Shown: positions 47,828-58,888 of the stretch, piece by piece
Position numbering within the stretch: the stretch's first letter is position 1
Layout: each line of letters opens with the position of its first letter
Source of the DNA: Rebecca billardiae RCC1528
Taxonomy: Eukaryota; Haptophyta
Assembly (NCBI GenBank): GCA_965240325.2
Contig: OZ251230.1
Location: 124,001 to 188,000, forward strand
Direction: 5' to 3'
DNA length: 64,000 bases
The notes under the pieces: generated by a model
Databases searched by the model: none
Told to the model about the DNA's origin: nothing
What the model saw: only the letters and a program-made list of their open reading frames with translations
Translations under genes and position numbers: made by a program

Positions 47828-50800
47828 TCATTCGCCGTCCATGTCCTCGCCGTAGTCCGCGTCGATGCCGGCGGCGGCCGGGCGCGCGGCGCCCGCGCCG
47901 CTCGCGCCGCGGCGCGCGCCCAGCTTGCTCGCGACCACCTTGCTGCGGCGCACGGCGCTGCCGGGCCCCGCGCCCGCCGGCGGCACGGCCGGGCGCTCCG
48001 GCTCTGCCGGTGCCATCAGCCCCGCCTGCGCGCACGCCGCGCGCACGCCACGCGCGCGCGCGGTGTGAGCAGCGCGCGCTCGGCCCCGGCGTGCGCGCCG
48101 CGCGCGCGCGCGGTGCGTGCGCGCACCGTCCTGAGCAGCCACTCCACCTTCTGCGCGGCCGGCGGCGAGGCGAGCGCGAGTGTGCCGAGCAGCACGCGCG
48201 GGCCCATCACCTTGGCCACCACCAGCAGCCCGAGCGCGGAGAAGGCGGCGAGGGAGAGGCCCTGCACGAGGAAGGAGGGGACGAGGAACTTGGGCCTGCG
48301 GGGAGAGGGGCGCGGGGAGAGGGGCGGGGCGAGGCCGACGGCTGAGCGGCCAGCGCGCCTACCGGGCGGCAGGGGCCCCTCCGCCCCGGCCCCGGCACAG
48401 GCCCAGCCCACAGGCCAAGCCCGCCCGCGCACGCACGCTGCGCCCGGGTGCCGCCGCCGTGCCGCCGCGGGCTCTGGACCCCGCTGCTGACGCTGACGCG
48501 CGCGCACACGGGCGCACGCACGCGCGCGCGCGCGCGCGCACATGAAGTTGAGCGCCTCGCGCGCGAGCACGAGGCCGAGCAGCCCCATCATCCAGAAGGG
48601 CGCGCGCGGCTTGGTCACGAGCGCGTCCTGCGCCTGCTTGGCCGAGAGGTACTGCGTGCGCGCCTCCAGGATCAGGTTCTGCAGCAGCCCCACCTTGGTG
48701 CCTTCGTCCACGAGAGTCACCTGGCACGCGACGGAGCGCGCGCGCACGGGCGGACGCGCGCGTCAGAGCCGCGCGCCGCGCGGGGCGGGGGTGCGCACGG
48801 CGCCGCGCCGCGCGGCGCCGCGGTGTGTGTCGCGCGGTGCGGTGCGCGGTGCGCCGTGCGCCGTGCTCGACAGCGCCGTGCTCGCACCTGCTCAAACTTG
48901 CCGTCCGCGGGCACGACGGCCAGCAGCTCGAGCAGCTTGCGCGCCGCGTCCTGCGCGGCCTGGCACTCGGCGTTGATGTCGTCCCCGCGCTGCCACACGC
49001 GCGGCAGGTTGTGCTCGTCGAACTTGAACGCCGTCTCGAACCGGCGGCGCATCTTCTCCTGCACGTGCAGCGCGGCCGAGCGCGCGGCGCCGACGATCGC
49101 GGCGCGCGACGCCTTCTCGAGCGCCGCGCGCGCGCCGTCGAGCGCCTTGCCCTCGACGCGCAGCGCGGCGAGGTCGGCGTCGAGCTCGCGCGTGGCGTTG
49201 GCGAGCGCCGCCGCGCGCAGCCGCGCGAGCCTCGCCCACACGTCCACCGGCGTCTCCTTCAGCAGCGCGACGGCGCGCGGCTCGACGCGCTCGGCCAGCG
49301 CCGCGCGCGCCTCTTCCAGCACACAGTCAGCCGCCTCGCGCCGCGCGCGCGCGTCGAGCCGGCTGAGGCGCTGGCGCAGCCGCTGCTCGCCCGCGGCGAA
49401 GACGTGCGCGAGCTCGGCCGCGCAGCCCGGCGGCGGCGCGTCGCGCGCCACCTGCTGGTACGCCGACGCCGCCGCCGCCTCAGCCTTGAGCAGCCGGTCG
49501 GCGAGGTCGAGCGGCGCGCCGCCGCCGCCCGACGGCGCGGCCGCCTCGAGCGCGGCGCCGTGGACCTTCTCGGCGCGGCGGATCGCGGCGTCGAGCTGCT
49601 TCTCGAGCAGCGCGCCGGCGATCTCGAGCGCGCGCGCGCGCAGCTCGCCGCGCTTCTCCGCCGCCACCTTCTTCGAGTACAGCGCCGCCACCTTGTCGTA
49701 CTTGGCGAGCGAGCTGTTGAGCAACGCGCCGAGCCGCGCGCCGAGCGCCGGGTACGGCTCGGCGCCGTTGTCGAGCGCGCGCGCCATCGGCGCGGTGGCG
49801 TTGCGCAGCGCGGCGCTCGCACCGTCGGCAACCTCGCCGCAGCGGAAGAGCGCGAGCATCTCCTGCTGCGAGGGCAGGTTGAGGTCCTGCTCCGAGCGGA
49901 CCGTGCCCCAGACGCTGCGCGTGTACGCCTCAAACCCGTCCGCGGGCACGGCGGGCTTGCCGCCGGGCGGGCCGCCGCCCACGACGGCCTCGCGCAGCGC
50001 GCCGAGCTCCGCCTGCCACCGCTCGCGCTCGAGCTCGTAGTGCGGCAGCGACGTCACCTGCACGTCGAAGAGCTCCTCGAACGCGCGCCCCGCCATCCCC
50101 TCGGGCTTGGGCACCTCGTCCCAGATGGTCTGCACGTCCGAGCGCACCATCTGCTCGAGCGCGGACAGCGGCGTGACCGAGCGCACGTGGTCGCGCACGA
50201 TGAAGAGGAGGCGGCGCTTGCCCGCGCCGAAGAGGCGCAGGTGCATCTCCACCACCGTGCGCAGCAGCGCCAGGTTCGCCGCGTTGTACCGCCCGAGGTC
50301 GTGCACCCACACGTTCACGACGAGCGTGTCCGAGACAGCGAGCGCAAACAGCGCGGACTGGCGCTCGAAGGTCTTGGACTCCTCGCCGCCCTCGCGCGAG
50401 TCCGTGCCCTGCAGGTCGAGCAGCAGCACGTCGCGCCCCTGCGCGCGCGCGAGCCACACGCCCTTCGTCGTCTGCGAGCGGCCGCGCGCCGCGTCCATCA
50501 CGTCGAACGAGGTTCCAAACAGAGCGTTCAGCAGCGTCGACTTGCCCGACGACTGCGGGCCGAGGACGGAGACGACGGAGTAGCTCGCGTCGCGCCGCAT
50601 GCCCGACGTGGCGAGGTAGCGCGAGAGCGACGCGTTCGAGAACGCGCCCGCGTCGTCGATCAGCTGCATGAACCGGCCGCCAGCCGCCGCGCCGCCGCGC
50701 GCGCGCACCGCCGGCGGCGCGGCGCACCACGGCGCGCAGGACGCCTCGGCCTCGCCCACGGCGGGCCTCTCGCGCGCGCGCGCGCCCACAGAGCCGAGAT

Positions 50801-51086
50801 CCGGGCCGCCCCCGCCGCCGCTGCCGACGCCGCCGCCGCGCACGCCGAGAGCGCCGAGCGCGCCGAGCACGCGCGACGCGCCGAGCGGCGATGGCGCGGC
50901 GCCGCGCGAGGACTGGCGCTCGCGCGACGCGGCGACGGGGCTCAGCGCGGCGAGCGCGGCGAGAAGCGCCGCCACCGCCACGCCGCCGCGCGGCGCGCGG
51001 CCGCCGCAGCCGCCGACGTGCCGCGGGCGCGTGCGAGGCACCAGCTCGGGCGGCACTGCCATCGTCATCACCGCCGACTCAGCCAT
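47828..51086 (-). CDS. SEY1: SEY1/RHD3-type atlastin-like GTPase with N-terminal extension
   Basis: Dynamin-like GTPase that fuses ER tubules. Exons 51086-48888, 48720-48542, 48295-48127 and 48025-47828 give 914 residues (three GT-AG introns). GTPase motifs: P-loop GPQSSGKST (176-184), QTTKGVW (205-211), LLDLQGTDSREGGEE (222-236), and FIVRDH near 280. After a long helical region, exons 2-3 build the C-terminal membrane hairpin (APFWMMGLLGLVLAREALNFM and FLVPSFLVQGLSLAAFSALGLLVV) and a basic tail. The family usually starts near the GTPase domain. Here a 160-residue extension includes a hydrophobic stretch GGVAVAALLAALAALSPVAAS (34-54) that looks like a signal peptide or anchor. It is divergent with TSR1; the ATGs are 240 bp apart. 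Confidence 0.93.
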
Positions 51087-51326
51087 CGCGGACGACGACA
51101 CGTGGCGGCGGTCGTTCTTTCGAAAACCAAATAAAAAGCGACGGGGCCACGGGCGGAATTGGCCCTCGTATCGGTCCGGAGGTGTGAGCAGGGCAGCAGG
51201 CACCTCGATCCGGTGGCGCTTGCCGCCAAGGAGGGCTGCACGAGGGCGCGAAGCACAGGCGCGTGTGCACCTTCCTGCGGACCCCGGGCCAGGCGCGCTT
51301 GCTCGCCGGCGGCGCGGCGCGGCGGC
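51087..51326. promoter_or_regulatory. 240-bp divergent promoter region (SEY1/TSR1)
   Basis: Includes an A-rich stretch (CGAAAACCAAATAAAAAGCG near 51,120) in otherwise G+C-rich sequence. This is the likely shared core promoter region. Confidence 0.5.
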
Positions 51327-54067
51327 ATGACGTCGCACAAGCCGGGGCGGCTGCACCAGCAGAATAAGCCGTTCAAGTCGCGGCACCGCTCGAAGGGCGC
51401 GCTCAAGGGCGCGTCGCAGGGCCGCGTCGAGCGCGCGTCGCTCAAGGGCGGCGGCGCGGCGATGGGCGCTTCGGGCAAGCTCGCGCGGCGCAACCAGGCG
51501 GCGCAGCGCAAGGCGGCGCAGCGCGCGGAGAGCCTGGCGCAGCGCCGTACCGGCGTGGGCGGCGAGCACGGCCCGCCCAAGTGCGTCGTCCTCCTCCCGA
51601 TGACGCGCGGCGCCGACTGCGCCGAGCTGCATGCGACGCTGCTCGCGCAGGTGCCCGACTGGCCCGCGCACGGCGGCGGCGGCGGCGCGCAGGGCGGCGC
51701 GCCGCCCGCAGCGCTGGCGACATTCACGCTCCGCGCGCCCGCGCGCCAGCGCGTCACGCTCGTCGCCGCGCCGCCGCCCAGCTTCGCCGCGCTCGACGCG
51801 GCGAAGGCGGCGGACATTGCTGTGCTGCAGCTGCACGCGGGCGCGGGCGTGGACGAGGCGGGCGAGGCGCTGCTGAGCGCGCTGTGCGCGCAGGGCGTGC
51901 CCACGATCGTGGCCGCGCTGGTGGGGCTGTCCGAGCTCCCGCCCAAGCAGCAGGCGCAGGCCATCAAGTACTGGTCCGCCTTCGTCGCCACCAAGTTCCC
52001 CGACGACTCTCGCACGCTGCCGATGCGCGCGCCCACCGACGCGGCCGCTTTGCTGCGGCACGTGGCGAGTGCGCGCCTGCGGCCCATCTCGTGGCGGGAG
52101 TCGCACGCGCACGTGCTCGGCGTGCGCGGCGCGTACGACGGCTCCACGCTCGTCCTCCGCGGCCACGTGCGCGGCCGCGCCTTCTCGCCCGGCGCGCTCG
52201 TCCACCTGCCGGGCGCGGGCGAGTTCCAGCTCGCGCGCGTCGTGCGCGGCGCAGAGCCGGCGGGCTCGGGCGCGCGCGGCCGGCGCGCCGGCGGCGGCGG
52301 CGGCGCGGAGGGCGCGATGCAGCTCGACGAGGGCGGGGGCGTCGTGCTGGAGCCGTCCGAGCGCATGTCGCTCAAGTACGACGTCGAGCCCAGCGCGCTC
52401 GCCGGCGAGCAGACCTGGCCGACGGCCGTGGAGCTGCGCGAGGCCGCGGCGGCCGGCGCGGCCGGCGCGGGCGCGGGCGCGGGCGAGCGCGCGCGCGGCG
52501 GCAAGGGCAAGCGCGCGCTCAAGCGCGACGACCCGAAGCTGGGCGCCGAGTACACCGCCGCGTGGGACGAGGACGACGACGCCGACTCCGACGCGGACGA
52601 CGACGCGATGGCCGACTCCGACGCCTCCGGCTCCGGCGAGGGCGGCTCGGACGACGACGAGGGCGCCGCCTCTGATGACGAGGAGGAGGAGGAGGAGGAG
52701 GACAGCAACCCTGTCGGGCGCTGGCTCGACCGCGACGACGCGGAGACGCAGGGCGGCGACGCGGACGCGGAGATGGCGATGGCCGTCGACGAGATCGACG
52801 CCGAGCTCGACGCCGCCCAGGCCGAGGCCGCGCGCCGCGAGCGCCGCGCCGCCTCGGACGACCGCGACTTCCCCGACGAGGTGGACGCGCCGACCGACGT
52901 TGCGGCGCGCGTGCGCTTCCAGCGGTACCGCGGGCTCAAGTCGTTCCGCACGTCGCCGTGGGACCCGAAGGAGAGCCTGCCGCCCGAGTACGCGCGGATC
53001 TACCAGTTCGAGGACTTCCGCGCGCTGCAGCGCCAGGTGCTCGCGGACGAGGAGGGCGCGGACGCGGCCGCCCCGCGCGCGCCCTCGGTGCTGGTGCCGG
53101 GCGAGTGCGTCGAGCTGCACCTGCAGGGCGTGGGGCCGGAGGTGGGCGCGCGGTACGCGGAGGGGGCGGTGCTGCTCGCGGTGCTGCTGCACGAGCACGA
53201 GAACAAGATGAGCGTGGTGCACTACAGCGCCAAGCTGCACCCGGCGCACCCCAAGGAGGAGGTCGTGCGGTGAGCGCGCGCGCGCGGCGGCCGCAGCGCG
53301 CGCCGCGCGCCCGCGAGCCGCGCCCGGCCGCGCGCGCGCTCACCCGCGCGCCCGCGCGCCCGCGCGCCGACTCCCGCGCCAGCTCGAAGCGCGACGCCAT
53401 CATCCAGTCGGGCTTCCGCCGCTTCATCGGCTGCCCCTCCTTCAGCGACCACGCGCCCAAGGCGAGCAAGCACAAGCTCGAGCGCTACCTGCACCCGGGG
53501 CGCGTGTGCGCCGCGTCGGTGTTTGCGCCCGCGCAGTTTGGCCCCGCGCCGATGCTGCTCTTCAGTCTGCAGCCGGGGTCGGCGCCGGCGGCGGAGCGCG
53601 CGCCCGGCTCGGCGCCCGCGCTGCCGCCCCTCGTGGCCACGGGCTCGCTGCTCTCCGTCGACGCCGAGCGCATCACCCTCAAGAAGGCGGTGCTCACCGG
53701 CCACCCGTTCCGCGTGCACAAGCGCAAGGCGGTCGTGCGCTGGATGTTCTTCAACCCGGACGACATCCGCTGGTTCAAGCCGGTCGAGCTCTTCACCAAG
53801 ATGGGCCGCGCGGGGCACATCCTCGAGCCGCTCGGCACGCACGGCTACATGAAGTGCATCTTCGACGGCCCGCTCATGCCGCACGACACGGTGGGCATGA
53901 GCCTGTACAAGCGCGTGTACCCCAAGTGGGGGCGCTTTCGCTTTGCAAACGACGGCGAGCTCATGCAGCCAGAGCCAGCGGGCGGCGGCGGCGCGGAGGG
54001 CGAGCGCGACGGCGTCGCGCACGGAGCCGAGGGCGCGGCCGGGCCGATGGAACGCGCAGACCATTGA
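51327..54067 (+). CDS. TSR1: ribosome biogenesis protein TSR1 (40S maturation)
   Basis: A BMS1-related GTPase-like factor, without GTPase activity in known homologues, that binds pre-40S particles. Exons 51327-53269 and 53383-54067 give 875 residues (113-nt GT-AG intron), close to the family length. The N-terminus starts MTSHKPGRLHQQNKPFKSRH with the basic TSR1 leader. A central acidic block follows (DEDDDADSDADDD, then EEEEEEDSNPVGRWLD). The conserved C-terminal region has RGLKSFRTSPWDPKESLP and IYQFEDF, then after splicing QSGFRRFIGCPSFSDH, FFNPDDIRWFKPVELFTKMGR, GHILEPLGTHGYMKCIFDG and SLYKRVYPKW, all signature TSR1/BMS1 C-terminal blocks. The start at 51,327 is the first ATG with family-like sequence. 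Confidence 0.95.
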
Positions 54068-54291
54068 TGACAACGATCGTCATCAATGTTGTTGATCATA
54101 TCACGACACTAGCTGCGCCATGATGCCATCATCGGCATCATCATATTCGAAATCGTCAGCATATATCATCGTAGCAGCGTCATATTCGTCTGGGGGACGA
54201 CGATTCCGCCGCGGACGACGGATTCGCGTCATCATCGTCCTCATCATTCATCATCGTCGCATCATCGTCACGCGTCGTCGTCGCGCGCTCA

Positions 54292-56052
54292 TCATGAGTA
54301 GCAGCAGCCTCCGGCACCAGCAGGCGCAGTAGGGGCGACGAGGGCCCGCCGTCCGCCCCCTATCAACGGCGAAGGCGCCACCCCGACGGGCGGTGCTGCC
54401 GTCTCAGCCGCCTGGACTGCTGCCGCGGCAGCCACGGCGGCAGCCGCTGCGCCCCCGGCCGCCGCTCCGGTGACGGCCCGCCCGCCCTGACTCGGCTTTG
54501 GGCCGCCCCTGCATGCGCCGCCACGCACGCCGCCACCGCCGCCGGCGCTGGCCTCGACGCCGTCGGCCCTGCCCCCGCACGCGCCAGCCGACGCCCCAGC
54601 TGCGTCGGCGCAGCTACGCCCCGCCTCCGCGGGCTCCGCTTCGCTCCCCGGGCCCGGCCGCGCCGCCCGCCGCGCGGGCAGCCGCGCCGCCGCCCGTCCC
54701 GTGGCTCGGCTCGACTCGCCCGCGCCCGCGCCCAGCGCGCCCGCGGCGGCAGCGGCGCTTCTGGAGCTCGCGCGGCGGCGCATCCCGCGCCCAGAGCGCG
54801 TGGTCCGCCGGCCTGCGCCGCTCTGCTCCGCCGCGCCGCCGCCCGCCGCCGCCTCCTCCAGCACGCGCTTCTGCTCGCGCTGGCTGGCGGAGAGCGCGCG
54901 CACCGCGTCCCCCGCCTGGTTGTACGCGGTCGGCTCGGCGTGCGTGAGGATTGAGCTGAACGGCGGGAGCACAAAGATGGTGAACGGGAGCGAGAGCAGC
55001 CCGTACGCCGTCTTGGCCCAGTAGCACGTCGCGCGCAGCTGCCACGCGTGCTCCCCGCCCAGCGTGCCCGGCCTCGCCGCGTACAGCGCGACCCACGTGA
55101 GCACGAGCGCAAAGCAGCCCAGGTCGTACGCCATCAGCGGCCTCAGGTAGCCGCCCGCTGATGGCCGCCACTCGCGCAGCTCGTCCTCGAGCGGGGGCGC
55201 GTCGGCGCGCTCGGGGTCGGCGGTCTGGGCGTGCGTGCCGCCCTTCCGCCGCGAGCACGGCAGCAGCGCGAACGCCACCCACGCCAGCGCCGACTGCGCC
55301 AAGAACGCGAAGAACTGCCACCAGAAGTCGCGCGGCGAGCCCGGGCCGAGCAGGTCGCACGGCTGCCGCTCGAGCGATGCCGTGAGGCAGACGACGGTGC
55401 GCGCCGAGCCGACGAGCATGCCGGCGAAGCCGAGTGTGACGAACTGCAGCGCCTTAAACTGCAAGATGAAGTTGATCAGCGTGTACTCGTCCCGCTTGTC
55501 CATCAGCAGGAACATCGTCAGCCAGAAGGTGAACATGCAGCCGTAGTACGGGACCGCAGACCACAGCACCAGCACCCAGTACGACGCCCAGCGCAGCTGG
55601 CTGAAGAAGGAGCGGTCGAACGGGTAGTACGTGTACAGGAAGCGCGCGCGCATTCGCGCGGCCGCGGAGCGCAGCTCGCGCGGCTGCGCCCACTTGACGC
55701 GCGCGCCCTGCTTGGAGAGGCGCTCGTCCATCAGCAGCACCACCTGGCCCCGCACCTCCTCCTCCACGTCCGGCCAGACGGCGTCGAAGAGGGCGGTCTT
55801 CATCTCGCGCACGAGGCGCGGGGCCTTGTCGTCGTCGAGCGCCCGCTTGATGCGCTCGGCGGCGTAGCTCAGCGCGCGGTCCACCCGGCGCTCCGCGGCG
55901 CTCTTCACGCGGTTGCGCGCCGCAATCTTGACGCGCTCGCGCGCGCCCACGCGCACCTGCACGGGCGAACTGGCATCCGGCGAGCTCGGCCGGCGCTCCG
56001 GAGCTACCGGCGGCCGCGGCGTTTTCCTGCCTCCACGTATCCGCGCAAGCAT
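54292..56052 (-). CDS. multi-pass membrane protein, paralogue A (intronless)
   Basis: A 586-residue protein related along most of its length to the gene at 56,450-57,941. A helical, charged N-terminal region (RVDRALSYAAERIKRALDDDKAPRLVREM) precedes about seven hydrophobic segments, including ASYWVLVLWSAVPYYGCMF, FWWQFFAFLAQSALAWVAF, LGCFALVLTWVALYAA and LSLPFTIFVLPPF. The C-terminal about 180 residues are Ala/Arg/Gly-rich low-complexity sequence absent from paralogue B. It has no introns, while paralogue B has two within the aligned region. I do not recognise the family. The ATG at 56,052 is the first in frame; the reading upstream lacks ATG. Confidence 0.8.
   Translation of the reverse strand: MLARIRGGRKTPRPPVAPERRPSSPDASSPVQVRVGARERVKIAARNRVKSAAERRVDRALSYAAERIKRALDDDKAPRLVREMKTALFDAVWPDVEEEVRGQVVLLMDERLSKQGARVKWAQPRELRSAAARMRARFLYTYYPFDRSFFSQLRWASYWVLVLWSAVPYYGCMFTFWLTMFLLMDKRDEYTLINFILQFKALQFVTLGFAGMLVGSARTVVCLTASLERQPCDLLGPGSPRDFWWQFFAFLAQSALAWVAFALLPCSRRKGGTHAQTADPERADAPPLEDELREWRPSAGGYLRPLMAYDLGCFALVLTWVALYAARPGTLGGEHAWQLRATCYWAKTAYGLLSLPFTIFVLPPFSSILTHAEPTAYNQAGDAVRALSASQREQKRVLEEAAAGGGAAEQSGAGRRTTRSGRGMRRRASSRSAAAAAGALGAGAGESSRATGRAAARLPARRAARPGPGSEAEPAEAGRSCADAAGASAGACGGRADGVEASAGGGGGVRGGACRGGPKPSQGGRAVTGAAAGGAAAAAVAAAAAVQAAETAAPPVGVAPSPLIGGGRRALVAPTAPAGAGGCCYS
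55465..55595. repeat. 131-bp perfectly shared tract (paralogue A)
   Basis: Identical base for base to 57,339-57,469 in paralogue B, while flanking coding sequence is clearly diverged. It covers the codons for ASYWVLVLWSAVPYYGCMF and MFLLMDKRDEYTLINFI. Confidence 0.9.
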
Positions 56053-56449
56053 CGCGCAGCCGGCTGGAACGCGTCCCGGCGGCGCCGGCGTGCCGCTGCA
56101 GCAGCAGCCCGAGCGCTCCCGGCCCCGGATGGCGGACGGCACGACCAGAGGCGCTCGGACTGTATGTTAAGGAGTACAAGACCAAGACGTACAGTACTCC
56201 GTCCATACACTGTACGTACAGACTCACAGTCACAGTTTGAAGTTCAGCAGCCGCCAGCATGATAATGGCCGATCTCGGCGGCCACACCCACGTGCGCTGC
56301 GCGTGGCCGGTCCCAAGGCTTGCTCGGCCTTGGGACTGGCGCAGAAGACTCGGGTATACTAGGCATGCGCGGGCTAGCCGCGCGCGGCGGTGATGACTCG
56401 ATGCAGATAGATCTATGCCGATCACGGGCGGATCATTACGGTATATCGC
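56053..56449. other. 397-bp spacer between tandem paralogues
   Basis: Contains lower-G+C sequence near 56,160-56,240 and a dyad GACTGGC/GGCCGGTCCCAAGG near 56,310-56,340. No gene seen. Confidence 0.5.
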
Positions 56450-57941
56450 TCACACGGCCACCTCGCGGTCCGCGTCGAGCGGGGCGTTTGCGCCGGGCGG
56501 CACGGAGCGCTGGGGCCCTGCCTGCCCGCCCGACAGCTGCGCCTCCTTCTGCGCGCGCTGCGTGGCGGAGAGCAGCGGCACCGCGTCCCCCGCCTGGTCG
56601 TACGCGGTCGGTATCGCGTGCGTGAAGATGAGGTTGAACGGCGGGATCACAAAGATGATGAACGGGAGCGAGAGCAGCCCGTACGCCGTCTTGGCCCAGT
56701 ACCCGGTCGCGCGCAGCATCCAGGCATGCTCGGCCGTGAGCATGTGCGGCCGGCGCGCGGTGAGGCCGATCCACAGCAGCACGAGCAGGAAGCAGCACAC
56801 GTCGTACAGCATCAGCTGAGGGCGCGGCGGCGGCGCGCGTGCGCGCGGCGGGTGAGCCGTGCTCGGCGCGCACGCGGGGGCGAGCGCGGGACCGGCGGCG
56901 CACCTTGCGCAGGTAGCCGCCGGCGGTCGGGCGGTAGTGCGAGAGCTCGATCTCGTCTTCGGTCGGCACGTGCTTGCTCTCGTGCCCCGCGCCGTCCATG
57001 TGCACGCCGCCCTTCGCCTTGGAGTAGGGCAGCAGCAGGAAGCAGATCCAGCTGAGCAGCGCCTGCAGCGCAAACGCGCCCAGCTGGTAGTAGAAGTCGG
57101 CCTGCAGCCCCGGGCCTGGGCGAGGCGGGCACGCGCGCGCGCGCGACGCGGCGGCAGGGCGGCGTCGGCGTGCGCGCTCACGGGCGGTGGCGGGCGGCGC
57201 GCGGGCGGCGCTGCCCGCACCGTGCTTGTCGCACGTGTGGTGCTCGAGGTTGTTGCTCAGGCAGTAGATCGTCATCGCCGTGCCGATCAGCATGCCCAGG
57301 AAGCCGAGCGTGACGAACTGCAGCGACTTGAACTGCAGGATGAAGTTGATCAGCGTGTACTCGTCCCGCTTGTCCATCAGCAGGAACATCGTCAGCCAGA
57401 AGGTGAACATGCAGCCGTAGTACGGGACCGCAGACCACAGCACCAGCACCCAGTACGACGCCCAGCGCATCTGCTCCCACAAGGTCTTGTCGTGCGGGAG
57501 GAAGGAGTGCAGGAACCATGCGCGTAGCTTGCCCAGGCCACGCACGACGCGCGGCTCGCGCCACGCCTGCACCGGCCCGTCGAACTGCTCGTACACACTC
57601 GCCATCACGTTGCGCCTCACCTCTTCCGCCACGTCCGGCCACACGGCCTCAAAGGTAGCGGAGGTGAAGTCGCGCACGAAGCGCGGCGCCTTCTCGTCGT
57701 CGATCGACGCCTTGATCACCCCGCGCGACTCGTTCATCGCCCAGTCCACCGAGCGCTCCGCCGCCGACTTGATGCGATTCGTGACGGCGGTCTTGGCCTG
57801 CTTCTTCGTCTCGACCGCCCTCGCGACGGCCGCCTTGGTGCGCTCAGACTCGCGCACGTCCTGGGCCTTGCGCGAGGCGGTCGATGCGGCGCCTGTGAGG
57901 ACTGACGCGGCTTTGGAGAGCACGCCACCGCCCTTCGTCAT
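56450..57941 (-). CDS. multi-pass membrane protein, paralogue B (two introns)
   Basis: Exons 57941-57221, 57115-56904 and 56815-56450 give 432 residues; both introns (105 and 88 nt) are GT-AG. Splicing joins CDKHG|PGLQADFYYQ (compare LLGPGSPRDFWWQ in A) and GGYLRK|LMLYDV (compare GGYLRPLMAYDL in A), so both junctions are confirmed by the paralogue. An amphipathic N-terminus rich in Lys/Arg/Ala precedes about seven hydrophobic segments (YWVLVLWSAVPYYGCMFTFW, LQFVTLGFLGMLIGTAM, LGAFALQALLSWICFLLL, YDVCCFLLVLLWIGL, LLSLPFIIFVIPPFNLIF). The family is not recognised; the helical N-terminus plus a polytopic core suggests an organelle or ER membrane protein. It is divergent with the J-domain gene. 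Confidence 0.85.
57339..57469. repeat. 131-bp perfectly shared tract (paralogue B)
   Basis: Identical to 55,465-55,595. A second shorter shared tract of about 40 bp lies at 56,663-56,704 versus 54,981-55,022. Confidence 0.9.
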
Positions 57942-58216
57942 GGCCGCGCGCTGGCTCTGTCCCGGCCTCGCTGGTGGCCGATGAAGAAAGCGGCGGGGCG
58001 CCGATGGAGGTCGGAGCCGGCTGCGCGTCAGATCGAGCGGATGAGTACGATTGTGACTAACAAAGTCCGGGCGGCGTCATTTCGAACGAATCCGGTCGAC
58101 CGGCGGAAGGTTGATGACGGTTTGTCACAAAGAGAGAGCGCGCGCTGCCACTGGTCATCCCGATCGCGAGAGGACGAGGCGCGATTTGACTTCGTCCTCG
58201 CCGGCGCTCGGCCGAG
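57942..58216. promoter_or_regulatory. 275-bp divergent promoter region
   Basis: Between paralogue B (-) and the J-domain gene (+). The middle part (58,040-58,135) is lower in G+C, with TGACGGTTTGTCACAAAG; this is a likely shared promoter. Confidence 0.45.
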
Positions 58217-58833
58217 ATGAGCGAGCAGCGCGAGATGGCGGAGGCGGCGTGGGCCAAGGCGGCGGAAGCGCGCGAGCGCGGCGAGACGGAGAAGGCGATC
58301 CGCATGGCCGAGAAGGCGCGCCGCCTCTGCGACGACCTCGGTGTCGACTTTGACGGCTTCATCGAGGCGGTGCGCGCCGAGGAGGCGACGCAGGCCGCCG
58401 GCGCGGGCGCGCAGGCGTCCCCCGACGCGGCAGAGGCGGAGAAGCCGGACTCGAGGGACTCGCGTGGGGAGCAGAACACGGGCCCCGCCGACCGCGCGGC
58501 TGAGTCCGCGGCGCTCATCCAGCGGCTGCTCGCGCCGGAGCTGAACCTGTACGAGCAGCTCGAGCTGCCGTACACGGCGAGCGCGCAGGAGGTGGAGCGG
58601 CAGTACCGCAAGCTGTCCAGGGCGTGCCACCCGGACAAGTGCCCGCACGCGCGCGCGACCGAGGCGTTCCGCGCGCTCAAGGTCGCCAAGGACACGCTGA
58701 GCGACGCGCAGACGCGCGCGCAGTACCTGCGCGATCTCGTGAGCAGCGGCGTGCGCGCGGCGATGAGCGCGTGTGCCGAGGCCGAGGCGATGGCGGCTGC
58801 GGAGGCGATCTACGCGCAGCGGCGGCAGCAGGA

Positions 58834-58888
<55 letters not shown>

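Noticed and set aside
58838-58885. Simple repeat artefact rather than coding polyQ
   Set aside because: The CAG run is in frame between a J domain and a SAP motif with normal coding sequence on both sides.
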